From positions 1 through 37,392 of the forward strand of contig JAQWYA010000189.1 in assembly GCA_029254215.1 (NCBI GenBank): 37,392 nucleotides of DNA, in the 5' to 3' direction. Within the stretch, counting starts at the first letter, position 1. Each line of letters opens with the position of its first letter. The position numbers and the translations under genes were made by a program. The notes under the pieces are model-generated. The model saw only the letters and a list, made by a program, of their open reading frames with translations, was not told where the DNA came from and ran no database searches. Below are positions 8,439-15,375 of this stretch, one piece after another. This stretch comes from Pseudorhodobacter sp. GTDB lineage: Bacteria; Pseudomonadota; Alphaproteobacteria; Rhodobacterales; Rhodobacteraceae.

Positions 8439-9821
8439 TCAGCCTTGGATCTGGCCGCCAACAACGGTCTGGGAGCCTTTCAGACCGATCGGCAGGCTGT
8501 CGATGTAAGCGTTTGGCGTTCTGCCGTCATAGGGAATGCCGTCGATGATATCCTCGGCCGGGGTTGCGGCTTTGAACCCATCCGAGTCCCACGGGAAATC
8601 GGCTTCATTGGCCAGACCTTCCTCCACCAGCATCCGCGCAGCCTGCAGATAGATGTCGGGGCGATAGACCTCTTTCGCGGTCTCGAAGAACCACTCATCG
8701 GTTTTGGGTTCGGCAATTTGGCCCCAGCGGCGCATCTGGGTCAGATACCAGACCGCATCGGAGTAGAAGGGATAGGTGGCGTTATAGCGGAAGAAGACGT
8801 TGAAGTCGGGAGCCTCGCGGCGGTCCCCTTTTTCGAACTCAAAGAAGCCGGTCATCGAATTGGCGATCACCTCGGCATCCGCCCCGACATATTCAGAGCG
8901 GGCAAGGATCTCGACCGCCTCTTCGCGGTTGGCGTTGTCGTTTTCATCCAGCCAGATCGCGGCGCGGATCAGTGCCTTGGTCAGCGCAAGCGTGGTGGTG
9001 GGGTATTGCTGCGCAAATTCCGCCGTGATGCCGAACACCTTTTCCGGGTTGTTCTTCCACATGTCGTAATCGGTGATGACCGGAACACCGATGCCCTTGA
9101 ACACGGCCTGCTGGTTCCACGGCTCGCCCACGGCGTAGCCGTAAATCGTGCCTGCCTCCATCGTGGCGGGCATTTGCGGCGGAGGCGTTACCGACAGCAG
9201 CACATCCGCGCCGATCTGGCCTGAAATATCATCGGGGCTGTAGAAACCGGGCTTCAGCCCGCCTGCCGCCAGCCAGTAGCGGATTTCATAGTTATGGGTC
9301 GAGACCGGGAACACCATGCCCATGTTGAAGGGCTTGCCCTGATCCTTGTAGGAGTCCACCACCGGGGCCAATGCGCTGGCGCTGATCGGGTGCTGTGGGC
9401 GGCCATCCTCCATTTTCGGAACATTCGGCTTCATCGCTTCCCAGATTTCATTGGAAACCGTGATGCCATTGCCGTTCAGATCCATGGAAAAGGGCGTGAC
9501 GATATGGGCTTCGGTGCCATATCCGATGGTCGCGGCAAGCGGCTGGCCTGCCAGCATATGCGCCCCGTCCAGCTGCCCGCCGATCACGCCATCCAGCAGA
9601 ACCTTCCAGTTCGCCTGCGCTTCCAAGGTGACGAACAGGCCTTCGTCTTCAAAATACCCGTTCTCATAGGCGACAGCCAAAGGCGCCATATCCGTCAGTT
9701 TGATAAACCCGAGCTTCAGCTCATCTTTCTCAAGCGCAAGCATTTCAGCCGAGGCGGCCGAGCCGATCAGGCTGCTGCTTGCAAGCATCAGGGCCAGCAG
9801 GGGAGACACTGTCTTCTTCAT
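8439..9821 (-). CDS. nrtA: Nitrate ABC importer periplasmic binding protein
   Basis: A 460-residue NrtA/CmpA-family solute-binding protein that captures nitrate in the periplasm for NrtB and the fused ATPase. The chosen start (MKKTVSPLL) gives a clean Sec signal peptide ending near SAASA-EM and has AAGGA eight bases upstream. The frame extends 20 codons further 5', but that extension would bury the signal peptide. Family hallmarks include the N-terminal stretch [19 protein letters not shown], the [10 protein letters not shown] segment and the GYAVGEPWN motif. It is the first gene of the structural operon, preceded by a regulated leader (9853-10034). It is homologous to NasS, the cytoplasmic sensor encoded just upstream. 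Confidence 0.94.
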   Translation of the reverse strand: MKKTVSPLLALMLASSSLIGSAASAEMLALEKDELKLGFIKLTDMAPLAVAYENGYFEDEGLFVTLEAQANWKVLLDGVIGGQLDGAHMLAGQPLAATIGYGTEAHIVTPFSMDLNGNGITVSNEIWEAMKPNVPKMEDGRPQHPISASALAPVVDSYKDQGKPFNMGMVFPVSTHNYEIRYWLAAGGLKPGFYSPDDISGQIGADVLLSVTPPPQMPATMEAGTIYGYAVGEPWNQQAVFKGIGVPVITDYDMWKNNPEKVFGITAEFAQQYPTTTLALTKALIRAAIWLDENDNANREEAVEILARSEYVGADAEVIANSMTGFFEFEKGDRREAPDFNVFFRYNATYPFYSDAVWYLTQMRRWGQIAEPKTDEWFFETAKEVYRPDIYLQAARMLVEEGLANEADFPWDSDGFKAATPAEDIIDGIPYDGRTPNAYIDSLPIGLKGSQTVVGGQIQG

Positions 9822-9852
9822 CTGTTCAATCCTTTTCCGTTCCCAGAATGGC

Positions 9853-9914
9853 AAAATAAAAAAGCCGCCCGTTGACACCACGGAGAGGAGATCCGTGGAA
9901 CAACGAGCGGCTTT
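9853..9914 (-). terminator. Intrinsic terminator in the nrtA leader
   Basis: On the minus strand a 14-bp stem (AAAGCCGCTCGTTG with CAACGGGCGGCTTT, one G-U) is topped by a second 7-bp hairpin (CCACGGA/TCCGTGG) and followed by a T-rich run (TTTTTT-A-TTTT). It ends about 32 nt before the nrtA ATG and would stop transcription before the operon unless antiterminated. Its place downstream of candidate ANTAR-binding hairpins in a nas leader matches the NasT/NasR antitermination scheme. Confidence 0.88.
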
Positions 9915-9928
9915 GCTCTTATTGATGC

Positions 9929-9946
9929 GCGGCCATCATTGGCTGC
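9929..9946 (-). promoter_or_regulatory. Candidate ANTAR-binding hairpin P2 in nrtA leader
   Basis: A small stem, GC-A-GCC / GGC-C-GC with one A-C mismatch, closes the hexaloop AATGAT, which has A at position 1 and G at position 4 as described for ANTAR target RNAs. It lies 14 nt before the terminator stem. A stronger four-pair stem (GGGC/GCCC, loop GATGTT, 9958-9971) lies between this and P1 and could be the real second hairpin, though its loop lacks A1. Confidence 0.5.
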
Positions 9947-9985
9947 GGCGTCGTGGTGGGCAACATCGCCCCTTGTGGTCAGGTT

Positions 9986-9999
9986 GCGCGACACTGCGC
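9986..9999 (-). promoter_or_regulatory. Candidate ANTAR-binding hairpin P1 in nrtA leader
   Basis: The sequence GCGC-AGTGTC-GCGC forms a four-pair stem with a hexaloop that has A1 and G4, the signature of the ANTAR RNA motif. It lies close to the predicted transcription start. An alternative pairing of GTTGC (10006-10010) with GCAAC (9983-9987) would compete with it. NasT, encoded just upstream, is the expected binder. Confidence 0.6.
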
Positions 10000-10018
10000 C
10001 ATCGGGCAACGGATTTTC

Positions 10019-10034
10019 TGCATCGCACGGGCCA
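10019..10034 (-). promoter_or_regulatory. Sigma-54-type promoter of the nrtA operon
   Basis: TGGCCCGTGCGATGCA matches the RpoN consensus TGGCACG-N4-TTGCW at all but two positions, with the GG and GC pairs at the required spacing. Transcription would start near 10008, right before hairpin P1, giving a leader of about 185 nt. This fits NtrC/RpoN control of nitrogen assimilation. A palindrome CTGCA-A-TGCAG lies 6 bp upstream (10041-10051); it is too close for a standard enhancer site. Confidence 0.65.
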
Positions 10035-10066
10035 CAAATGCTGCAATGCAGAATGCGCTTAAAAAA

Positions 10067-11203
10067 TCAGCGCTCCGAAGGGGTAAAGTCGAAGGTCCTG
10101 CCATCAAAAAAGGCATCCGGCCCCAGAATCATATGCCCACGGGTCGAGGAAACGGCGGTCTCATGCGGCATCGACCCTTCGATCTTTTCCGAAGCGCCCG
10201 GAAGGTCCACCCCAATCGGCCCAAGGGCCTGACGATAAAGATCTGACCGAAAGCAGGCCTTCGCCCGTTCAATCCCATCGGCATCGGCCCCAAGCTGCAG
10301 GGCAATCCAGGCGGCCTGACTGCGCCATGGAAACTGCGCGGCATGACGGTGGAAAAGTTGAAACCGGGGGATGGTGACAGGCTGACTGCCCCGCAAGGGC
10401 ACGATATCGCCAGAGATTGACGGATCAATCAGATCCGGCACCAGATCCAGATGCTCACTGCGCGCGAGGATCTCTACGGCGAGGGGTTTGTTTCCACGGG
10501 TGTCCAGCCATTTCCCGGCGCGGTAGACGGCCCGCATCAAGCGGCGCGTTTCCTCCGGATGCCCGCGCGTCCAAGCCGCGCGGGTTGCCAGCACCTTTTC
10601 AGGCGCAAAGCCCCATACGTTTCGCCCGGCCATCATCAACTGCGCGACACCCCGCTGAACAGCGACACTGCCCCACGGCTCTCCGACCCAAAAAGCATCC
10701 ACCTGCCCCTGCGTGATCGCATCCGCCATGCGCGGGGGGGGAATCGTGATGATCTCGATGTTCAGATCCGGGCGCGACGACAGCCAGTAAGACAGCAACA
10801 ACCGATGCATGGAGGCGTGAAACGGCACGCCGATCCGCACCGTCTGGCTGGCCAGCGCGGCCAGAAGTGCCTTGGCATCGCCAAAGGGCAGCGGGCCAAG
10901 CCGCGCCGCCAGATCCAGCGAGACGCCAAACACCGTCCCATTGACCGACAGCACAGACAGAACGTCAATCTCGGCGCTTGGCCCGCCCAGACCCAGCGCC
11001 ATTGCCACCGGCATTGGCGACAGCATATGCGCCGCATCGAGATGCCCGAACGCCAGCATATCCCGCAGCGCCGACCAAGAGGGTTGCCGCACAAGATCAA
11101 GGGTCAACCCCTCATCCGCCGCAAACCCCAGCTCCTGCGCGATCAAAAGCGGGGCCGCATCCACCAAGGGCACATAGCCACAGGTTAGAACGGTCCCCGT
11201 CAC
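10067..11203 (-). CDS. nasS: Nitrate sensor of the NasS-NasT system
   Basis: A 378-residue NrtA-like protein without a signal peptide: it begins directly with the binding-protein fold (VLTCGYVPLVDAAPLLIAQE) and has the AHMLSPMPVA and WVGEPWG segments aligned to NrtA. In characterised NasS-NasT pairs this cytoplasmic protein binds NasT when nitrate or nitrite is absent and releases it on ligand binding. The start is GTG, overlapping the nasT stop as GTGA, so the two are translationally coupled in the order nasT-nasS. The downstream nrtA leader begins about 33 bp after its stop; the nrtA promoter -24/-12 region lies between. Confidence 0.9.
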   Translation of the reverse strand: MTGTVLTCGYVPLVDAAPLLIAQELGFAADEGLTLDLVRQPSWSALRDMLAFGHLDAAHMLSPMPVAMALGLGGPSAEIDVLSVLSVNGTVFGVSLDLAARLGPLPFGDAKALLAALASQTVRIGVPFHASMHRLLLSYWLSSRPDLNIEIITIPPPRMADAITQGQVDAFWVGEPWGSVAVQRGVAQLMMAGRNVWGFAPEKVLATRAAWTRGHPEETRRLMRAVYRAGKWLDTRGNKPLAVEILARSEHLDLVPDLIDPSISGDIVPLRGSQPVTIPRFQLFHRHAAQFPWRSQAAWIALQLGADADGIERAKACFRSDLYRQALGPIGVDLPGASEKIEGSMPHETAVSSTRGHMILGPDAFFDGRTFDFTPSER

Positions 11204-11808
11204 GACAGCAAATCCGCGGCTGTGACAAGCGCTTGCGCCACGTCGATCACCTTGCGCCCCTGATCCATCGCTGCCTTGCGCAAGAGTTTATAGGCCTCAT
11301 CCTCGGACAAGGCGCGTTGGCGCATCAGAATGCCTTTCGCGCGGTCAATCGTCTTGCGATCTTCCAGCGCCTGCTTGGCCGCTGTCAGTTCCGACCGCAT
11401 CCTGCGCATGATCTGAAACCGCGTGATCGCCGTTTCCAGCACCGGCTTGATCCGGTTGATCTGCATCCCGTTAACGACATAGGCGCTGACCCCGGCATTC
11501 AGCGCCGCCCGCGTCAAATCATCATCGGTCTGATCCACAAAAAGCGCGACCGCGCGTTCGGTGGATTGGGTGGCCATGGCGACATGCTCCAGCGTGTCCC
11601 GGTCAGGATGCGCAAGATCGATCAGCACGATGTCTGGCAGGAATTCCTTTACAGCACGGCTGAGGCTGGAAATCTGGCCCAGCGCATAGACATTGTTCCA
11701 GCCCTCGTCCTTCAACGCCGAGATGATATCGCGGGCTTTTTCCCGGTCAGCTTCAACCAAAAGAATGCGGAGATCTTGCGCCATGAGGTTTGCTGTGGAA
11801 TGCCCCAT
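11200..11808 (-). CDS. nasT: ANTAR-domain antiterminator of nas genes
   Basis: A 202-residue response-regulator-like RNA-binding protein. Residues about 10-125 form a receiver-like domain that keeps a possible acceptor Asp (IVLIDLAHPD). The ANTAR domain occupies about 140-200, with the typical run DRAKGILMRQ followed by EAYKLLRKAAM. Family members bind leader RNA hairpins and block termination once NasS is released by nitrate. The target here is presumably the nrtA leader 9853-10008. The upstream ATG was chosen because GGA lies eight bases before it; an ATG at 11784 (MAQDLRIL) has no visible Shine-Dalgarno but is otherwise a reasonable family-like start. Confidence 0.92.
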   Translation of the reverse strand: MGHSTANLMAQDLRILLVEADREKARDIISALKDEGWNNVYALGQISSLSRAVKEFLPDIVLIDLAHPDRDTLEHVAMATQSTERAVALFVDQTDDDLTRAALNAGVSAYVVNGMQINRIKPVLETAITRFQIMRRMRSELTAAKQALEDRKTIDRAKGILMRQRALSEDEAYKLLRKAAMDQGRKVIDVAQALVTAADLLS

Positions 11809-12086
11809 CGCCGTTGTCCAGAAAGAGCGTCGGACAGATGTCAGGGCAGCGCAGATGCGCCCGTTTTTGAAGCCGTTTCAAATGCACGGCTTAAGAATTG
11901 AGCATCTCGAGATGGCGCCGCAGCCTGTCTGATGTTGGTCTTTTCAAAGATCGCCATCTGAGCCGGCTGCCGGGTCGCCCATGTCCCGCGTTCGATCCGC
12001 TCGGCCTAGAGTGTTGTAAAGACCGTCTCAACGGTCGGAATGTCAAAGTGCGACTTTGCTTCCTGCCAGCTACGCAGTTGAAAAAC

Positions 12087-12130
12087 CTTCTCGGTTGCAA
12101 GCACACTTCTTCTCGGTTGCAAGCACACTT
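12087..12130. repeat. Exact 22-bp tandem duplication
   Basis: Two adjacent identical 22-bp units, 12087-12108 and 12109-12130, each containing CTTCTCGG followed by TTGCAAGC and ending ACACTT. They lie about 280 bp upstream of nasT. Either a recent slippage duplication or paired regulator sites. Confidence 0.85.
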
Positions 12131-12255
12131 GTGAAGTTATCCGGCAAGAGGATTACGATTAAGTGCGAAATCGGCGGTCGAGCTGCACCAGAGCGACGCG
12201 GCCGGAATCATTTCGGCAGTGGTCATTTCTTTTTTCCCGACTGAAGCGAAGGGGA

Positions 12256-12292
12256 GTATCAGCAAGACGGAAGGTTGCCGCCTTGCTGATAC
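12256..12292 (-). terminator. Inverted repeat after cydX
   Basis: A perfect 11-bp inverted repeat (GTATCAGCAAG / CTTGCTGATAC) with a 15-nt loop ends 13 bp after the cydX stop. No U tract follows, so it may end or stabilise the cyd transcript without being a classical terminator. Confidence 0.5.
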
Positions 12293-12305
12293 AAGTCCCG
12301 CAGGG

Positions 12306-12446
12306 TCAGACCCGCGGGCTACGCAGCGGTGTGGGACCGTCGCGATTCAACATCTTTTCGTCTTCCTTCATCTCCAGCCACATCGCGTTCATCACTGCAA
12401 AAATGGCGGCCAAAGGAAGGCCCAGAAGCCAAGCAAAATACCACAT
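12306..12446 (-). CDS. cydX: Cytochrome bd oxidase small subunit CydX
   Basis: A 46-residue single-membrane-span protein beginning MWYFAWLLGLPLAA, the hallmark of CydX/YbgT (family typical MWYFAWxLG). The hydrophobic helix covers about residues 2-24, then an acidic stretch (EMKEDE) as in E. coli CydX, then a C-terminal tail ending TPLRSPRV. It stabilises the haem b595/d site of the CydAB oxidase in the inner membrane. AAAAAGGA lies upstream of the ATG at normal spacing, and the gene follows the cydB stop by 15 bp, so it ends the operon. Confidence 0.93.
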   Translation of the reverse strand: MWYFAWLLGLPLAAIFAVMNAMWLEMKEDEKMLNRDGPTPLRSPRV

Positions 12447-12461
12447 GATTTCAATCCTTTT

Positions 12462-13625
12462 TCAGTACATCGAATGCGCGTTTTCGCTCACATCGGCCTC
12501 GGTCACCTTGCCCCAGAGCACCTTATAGACCCAAGCGGTGTAGAGCAGGATCAAGGGCATGAAGATCGCCGTGACCACCAGCATGATGAACAGCGTCAGG
12601 TGCGAGGACGAAGCATTCCAGACGGTCAACGACGATTGCGGATCGCTCGACGAAGGCATGATGAAAGGAAACATCGTCAGTCCGACCGAAGAGATCACGC
12701 CAAGGATCGCCATCTTGGAGAAGAGCAGGGTCGAGATCTCTCGCCCCGCCCGCAGGCCAAGGAAGGTCAGCAAGCCGCCGACCATGCCCATCGCGGGGGC
12801 CAGCACAATCCAGGGCCGGTCTGCATAGGCTGTCAACCACGTGGCGGTTTTCTCCACCTCGAAGTGAAGCGGGTTTGACGGCCCACCGGTCACATAGTCG
12901 CCAACAATCCGATAACCTTCGATGCCAAAAGCCATCCAGACGCCCGCCAAGGCATAGGCTGCGACCGCAACCACTGCGGCCACCGACCCGATGGCCCGAG
13001 CCCTGCTCTGCACCGCGCCTTCTGCCTTCAGCGTCAACCAAGCGCCGCCGTGCATCACCAGCATGGCCAGTGCCACAACGCCCGCAAGGATCGAGAAAGG
13101 ATCCAATAGGCCAATGAATTTTATGTACCAAGCGCCTTCATAGATGGTGTGCAGATCATCGGTGAAATGAAATGGCACGCCCTGAATCACGTTGCCGACC
13201 GCCACACCAAACAGCAGTGCAGGGATGGCACCCGATGCAAAAAGCGCCCAGTCCCAAGCCGTGCGCCAGCGCGGATCGTCCCGCTTCGACCGGTATTCGA
13301 ACGCCACAGGCCGCACGATGAATGCCGCCAGAATAACGAACATCGCAAGGTAAAAGCCCGAGAAGCTGACGGCATAAAGCGGCGGCCAAGCGGCAAAGAT
13401 CGCCCCTCCCCCAAGGATGAACCAGACTTGGTTTCCCTCCCAGACCGGGCCTACGGTGTTGATCGCCACGCGGCGTTCGACATCCGTCTTGCCCACAAAG
13501 GGAAGCAGCACACCCACCCCCATGTCAAACCCATCGGTCAGCGCGAACCCGATCAAAAGGACGCCAAGAAGCCCCCACCAGATCACGCGCAACATCTCAT
13601 AGCTTATCAGGTCATGTAGGATCAT
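12462..13625 (-). CDS. cydB: Cytochrome bd ubiquinol oxidase subunit II
   Basis: A 387-residue integral membrane subunit of cytochrome bd oxidase, with about eight to nine hydrophobic helices. Family signatures are the N-terminal YEMLRVIWWGLLG and DGFDMGVG segments, and GPVWEGNQVW. Together with CydA it forms the quinol-oxidising, oxygen-reducing complex with high oxygen affinity and relative resistance to NO and sulfide. It starts 5 bp after the cydA stop and is followed by cydX. Confidence 0.96.
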   Translation of the reverse strand: MILHDLISYEMLRVIWWGLLGVLLIGFALTDGFDMGVGVLLPFVGKTDVERRVAINTVGPVWEGNQVWFILGGGAIFAAWPPLYAVSFSGFYLAMFVILAAFIVRPVAFEYRSKRDDPRWRTAWDWALFASGAIPALLFGVAVGNVIQGVPFHFTDDLHTIYEGAWYIKFIGLLDPFSILAGVVALAMLVMHGGAWLTLKAEGAVQSRARAIGSVAAVVAVAAYALAGVWMAFGIEGYRIVGDYVTGGPSNPLHFEVEKTATWLTAYADRPWIVLAPAMGMVGGLLTFLGLRAGREISTLLFSKMAILGVISSVGLTMFPFIMPSSSDPQSSLTVWNASSSHLTLFIMLVVTAIFMPLILLYTAWVYKVLWGKVTEADVSENAHSMY

Positions 13626-13630
13626 GATGA

Positions 13631-15253
13631 TTACTCCGCCGGTTGAATGTCAGGTTGGGCAATGGCATCGGCGGTCTTGCGCCCTGCAAGCCGGTCGTTG
13701 TGACGCTGGACCCAGGCTTCGGTCTCGGACACGTCCTGAAATGGGCCCTTGCGAATGTATTTCACCATCAGCCCCATCTCGATGATGAACAGGACGGTGT
13801 AGAACAGGATGAACCCCGCAAGCGTCAGTGCCACCTCGGTCATCGACAAAGCGGAAACCGACATCGCGGTTGGCAATACGCCATCCACCGTCCACGGCTG
13901 GCGGCCAAACTCGGCGACAAACCAGCCCATCTCGGCCGCGATCCATGGCGCCGGGATCATCACCACCGCCATCCACAAAGCCGGGCGAGGATAGTTCATG
14001 CCCCGGAAGGACGACCGCCAGAAGAAATAGGCCATTGTCGCGATGAACCCGAAACCCAGTGCCACCATGACCCGGAAGGCCCAGAAGAGCGGCCAGACGG
14101 TCGGCACCGTGTCGTTCGAGGCGGCGATGATTTGCGCTTCCGTCGCTTGGCGCGGGTCATCGACGTATTTCTTCAACAGGAAAGCAAAGCCCAGATCGGC
14201 CGAATGGTCCTCGAACGCCGCCATGATCGCCGGATCGGCGGAATCGCGCATCTCACGGATATGCAGCAGCGCGTCATAGGCGATGATGCCAGAGCGGATC
14301 CGGGTTTCCGCCTGTGCCACAAGATCGTTGATGCCGGGGATTTCCGTCGTCAGCGACCGTGTCCCGATCAGGCCCATGGCCCAGGGAATCTCGATGGCGT
14401 AATGGGTCTCCCGTGCTTCTTGGTCCGGAAAACCGATCAAGTTGAACGGCGCGGGGGCCGCATGCGTTTCCCACATCGCCTCGATCGCGGCCAGTTTCAT
14501 CTTTTGGCTGTGGGTGGCGGAATAGCCGCTTTCATCGCCCAAAAGTACGACCGAAAAGGCAGAGGCCAGACCGAAGGCTGCGGCCACCGTGATCGACCGG
14601 CGGGCCAATTCGACATGGCGGTGCTTCAACAGATACCAAGCAGACACGCCGATTACGAACACCGCAGCAGTCACATAGCCCGCCGAGACGGTATGCACGA
14701 ATTTCGCCTGCGCTACCTCGTTGAACAAGACAGCAAAGAAATCGGTCATCTCCATCCGCATGGTCTGCGGGTTGAACTGTGCTCCGACCGGGTTTTGCAT
14801 CCAGCCGTTGGCAATCAGGATCCACAGGGCCGAAAAGTTCGACCCGATGGCCACCAACCAAGCGACAGCCAAATGCGCGACTTTGCTCAGCTTGTCCCAG
14901 CCAAAAAAGAACAGCCCGACAAAGGTGGCCTCAAGGAAGAAGGCCATAAGCCCTTCAATCGCCAAGGGTGCGCCAAAGATGTCCCCGACATAGTGGCTGT
15001 AATAGCTCCAGTTCATCCCGAACTGGAATTCCATGGTGATGCCGGTGGCAACGCCAAGGACAAAGTTAATTCCGAACAACATGCCCCAGAATTTCGTCAT
15101 CTGCCGCCAGATGGGACGGTTGGTCATGACGTAAACCGTCTCCATGATCGCCACGATGATCGACAGACCCAGCGTCAGCGGCACGAAGAGGAAGTGATAC
15201 ATGGCCGTCATGGCAAATTGCAGCCGTGACAGCTCGACGATCCCGAATTCCAT
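13631..15253 (-). CDS. cydA: Cytochrome bd ubiquinol oxidase subunit I
   Basis: A 540-residue membrane subunit carrying haems b558, b595 and d. It closely resembles E. coli CydA throughout. H20 (TAMYH) matches the N-terminal haem ligand; KFVHTVSAGY near residue 190 and FRVMVALGF near 395 match the other axial-ligand regions. GRQPWTV near residue 450 is the quinol-site motif. The insertion between helices VI and VII is long, so this is the long Q-loop (E. coli bd-I-like) subfamily, not the short-loop CIO type. A GGAG lies upstream of the ATG. A perfect FNR box sits 87 bp upstream, giving cydABX its own oxygen-controlled promoter. Confidence 0.97.
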   Translation of the reverse strand: MEFGIVELSRLQFAMTAMYHFLFVPLTLGLSIIVAIMETVYVMTNRPIWRQMTKFWGMLFGINFVLGVATGITMEFQFGMNWSYYSHYVGDIFGAPLAIEGLMAFFLEATFVGLFFFGWDKLSKVAHLAVAWLVAIGSNFSALWILIANGWMQNPVGAQFNPQTMRMEMTDFFAVLFNEVAQAKFVHTVSAGYVTAAVFVIGVSAWYLLKHRHVELARRSITVAAAFGLASAFSVVLLGDESGYSATHSQKMKLAAIEAMWETHAAPAPFNLIGFPDQEARETHYAIEIPWAMGLIGTRSLTTEIPGINDLVAQAETRIRSGIIAYDALLHIREMRDSADPAIMAAFEDHSADLGFAFLLKKYVDDPRQATEAQIIAASNDTVPTVWPLFWAFRVMVALGFGFIATMAYFFWRSSFRGMNYPRPALWMAVVMIPAPWIAAEMGWFVAEFGRQPWTVDGVLPTAMSVSALSMTEVALTLAGFILFYTVLFIIEMGLMVKYIRKGPFQDVSETEAWVQRHNDRLAGRKTADAIAQPDIQPAE

Positions 15254-15272
15254 ATTCTTGGCTCCAGTTATC

Positions 15273-15313
15273 GCGGGACGACTCTCCCGCTAAAGCATTC
15301 CTGTTTTGGAATG
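15273..15313 (-). promoter_or_regulatory. Palindromes in the cydA 5' region
   Basis: Two inverted repeats lie between the FNR box and cydA: GCGGGA/TCCCGC (15273-15290) and CATTCC-N6-GGAATG (15296-15313). Either could be an operator for the Rrf2 regulator or a leader hairpin. No assignment can be made from the sequence alone. Confidence 0.35.
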
Positions 15314-15339
15314 TGTCTGCTGAATCGAGAGGCTCGGCC

Positions 15340-15353
15340 TTGATCCAGATCAA
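15340..15353 (-). promoter_or_regulatory. Perfect FNR/FnrL box upstream of cydA
   Basis: TTGATCCAGATCAA matches TTGAT-N4-ATCAA exactly and is centred about 93 bp upstream of the cydA ATG, in the gap between cydC and cydA. FnrL in Rhodobacteraceae activates terminal oxidase genes at low oxygen through such boxes. Confidence 0.85.
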
Positions 15354-15375
15354 TAACTGGTATCTTTGATATAAC

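Larger units (their letters stand above)
11809..12305. other. Gene-free region between nasT and cydX
   Basis: Roughly 500 bp without a credible gene; the short open frames show no family resemblance. It contains an exact 22-bp tandem repeat (12087-12130), the palindromes GACCGT-CTCA-ACGGTC (12021-12036) and CAAAGT-GCG-ACTTTG (12044-12058), and a longer stem (12256-12292). The nasTS promoter should lie here, but no clear -35/-10 pair was found. Confidence 0.6.

Noticed and set aside
10041-10051. Palindrome CTGCA-A-TGCAG near the nrtA promoter, considered as an NtrC site.
   Set aside because: It does not match the usual GCAC-N-GTGC type NtrC site and lies too close to the -24 element for an enhancer.
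13643-15229. A 528-codon plus-strand open frame opposite cydA.
   Set aside because: Antisense to cydA, very rich in His, Arg and Gly, without hydrophobic cores or motifs.
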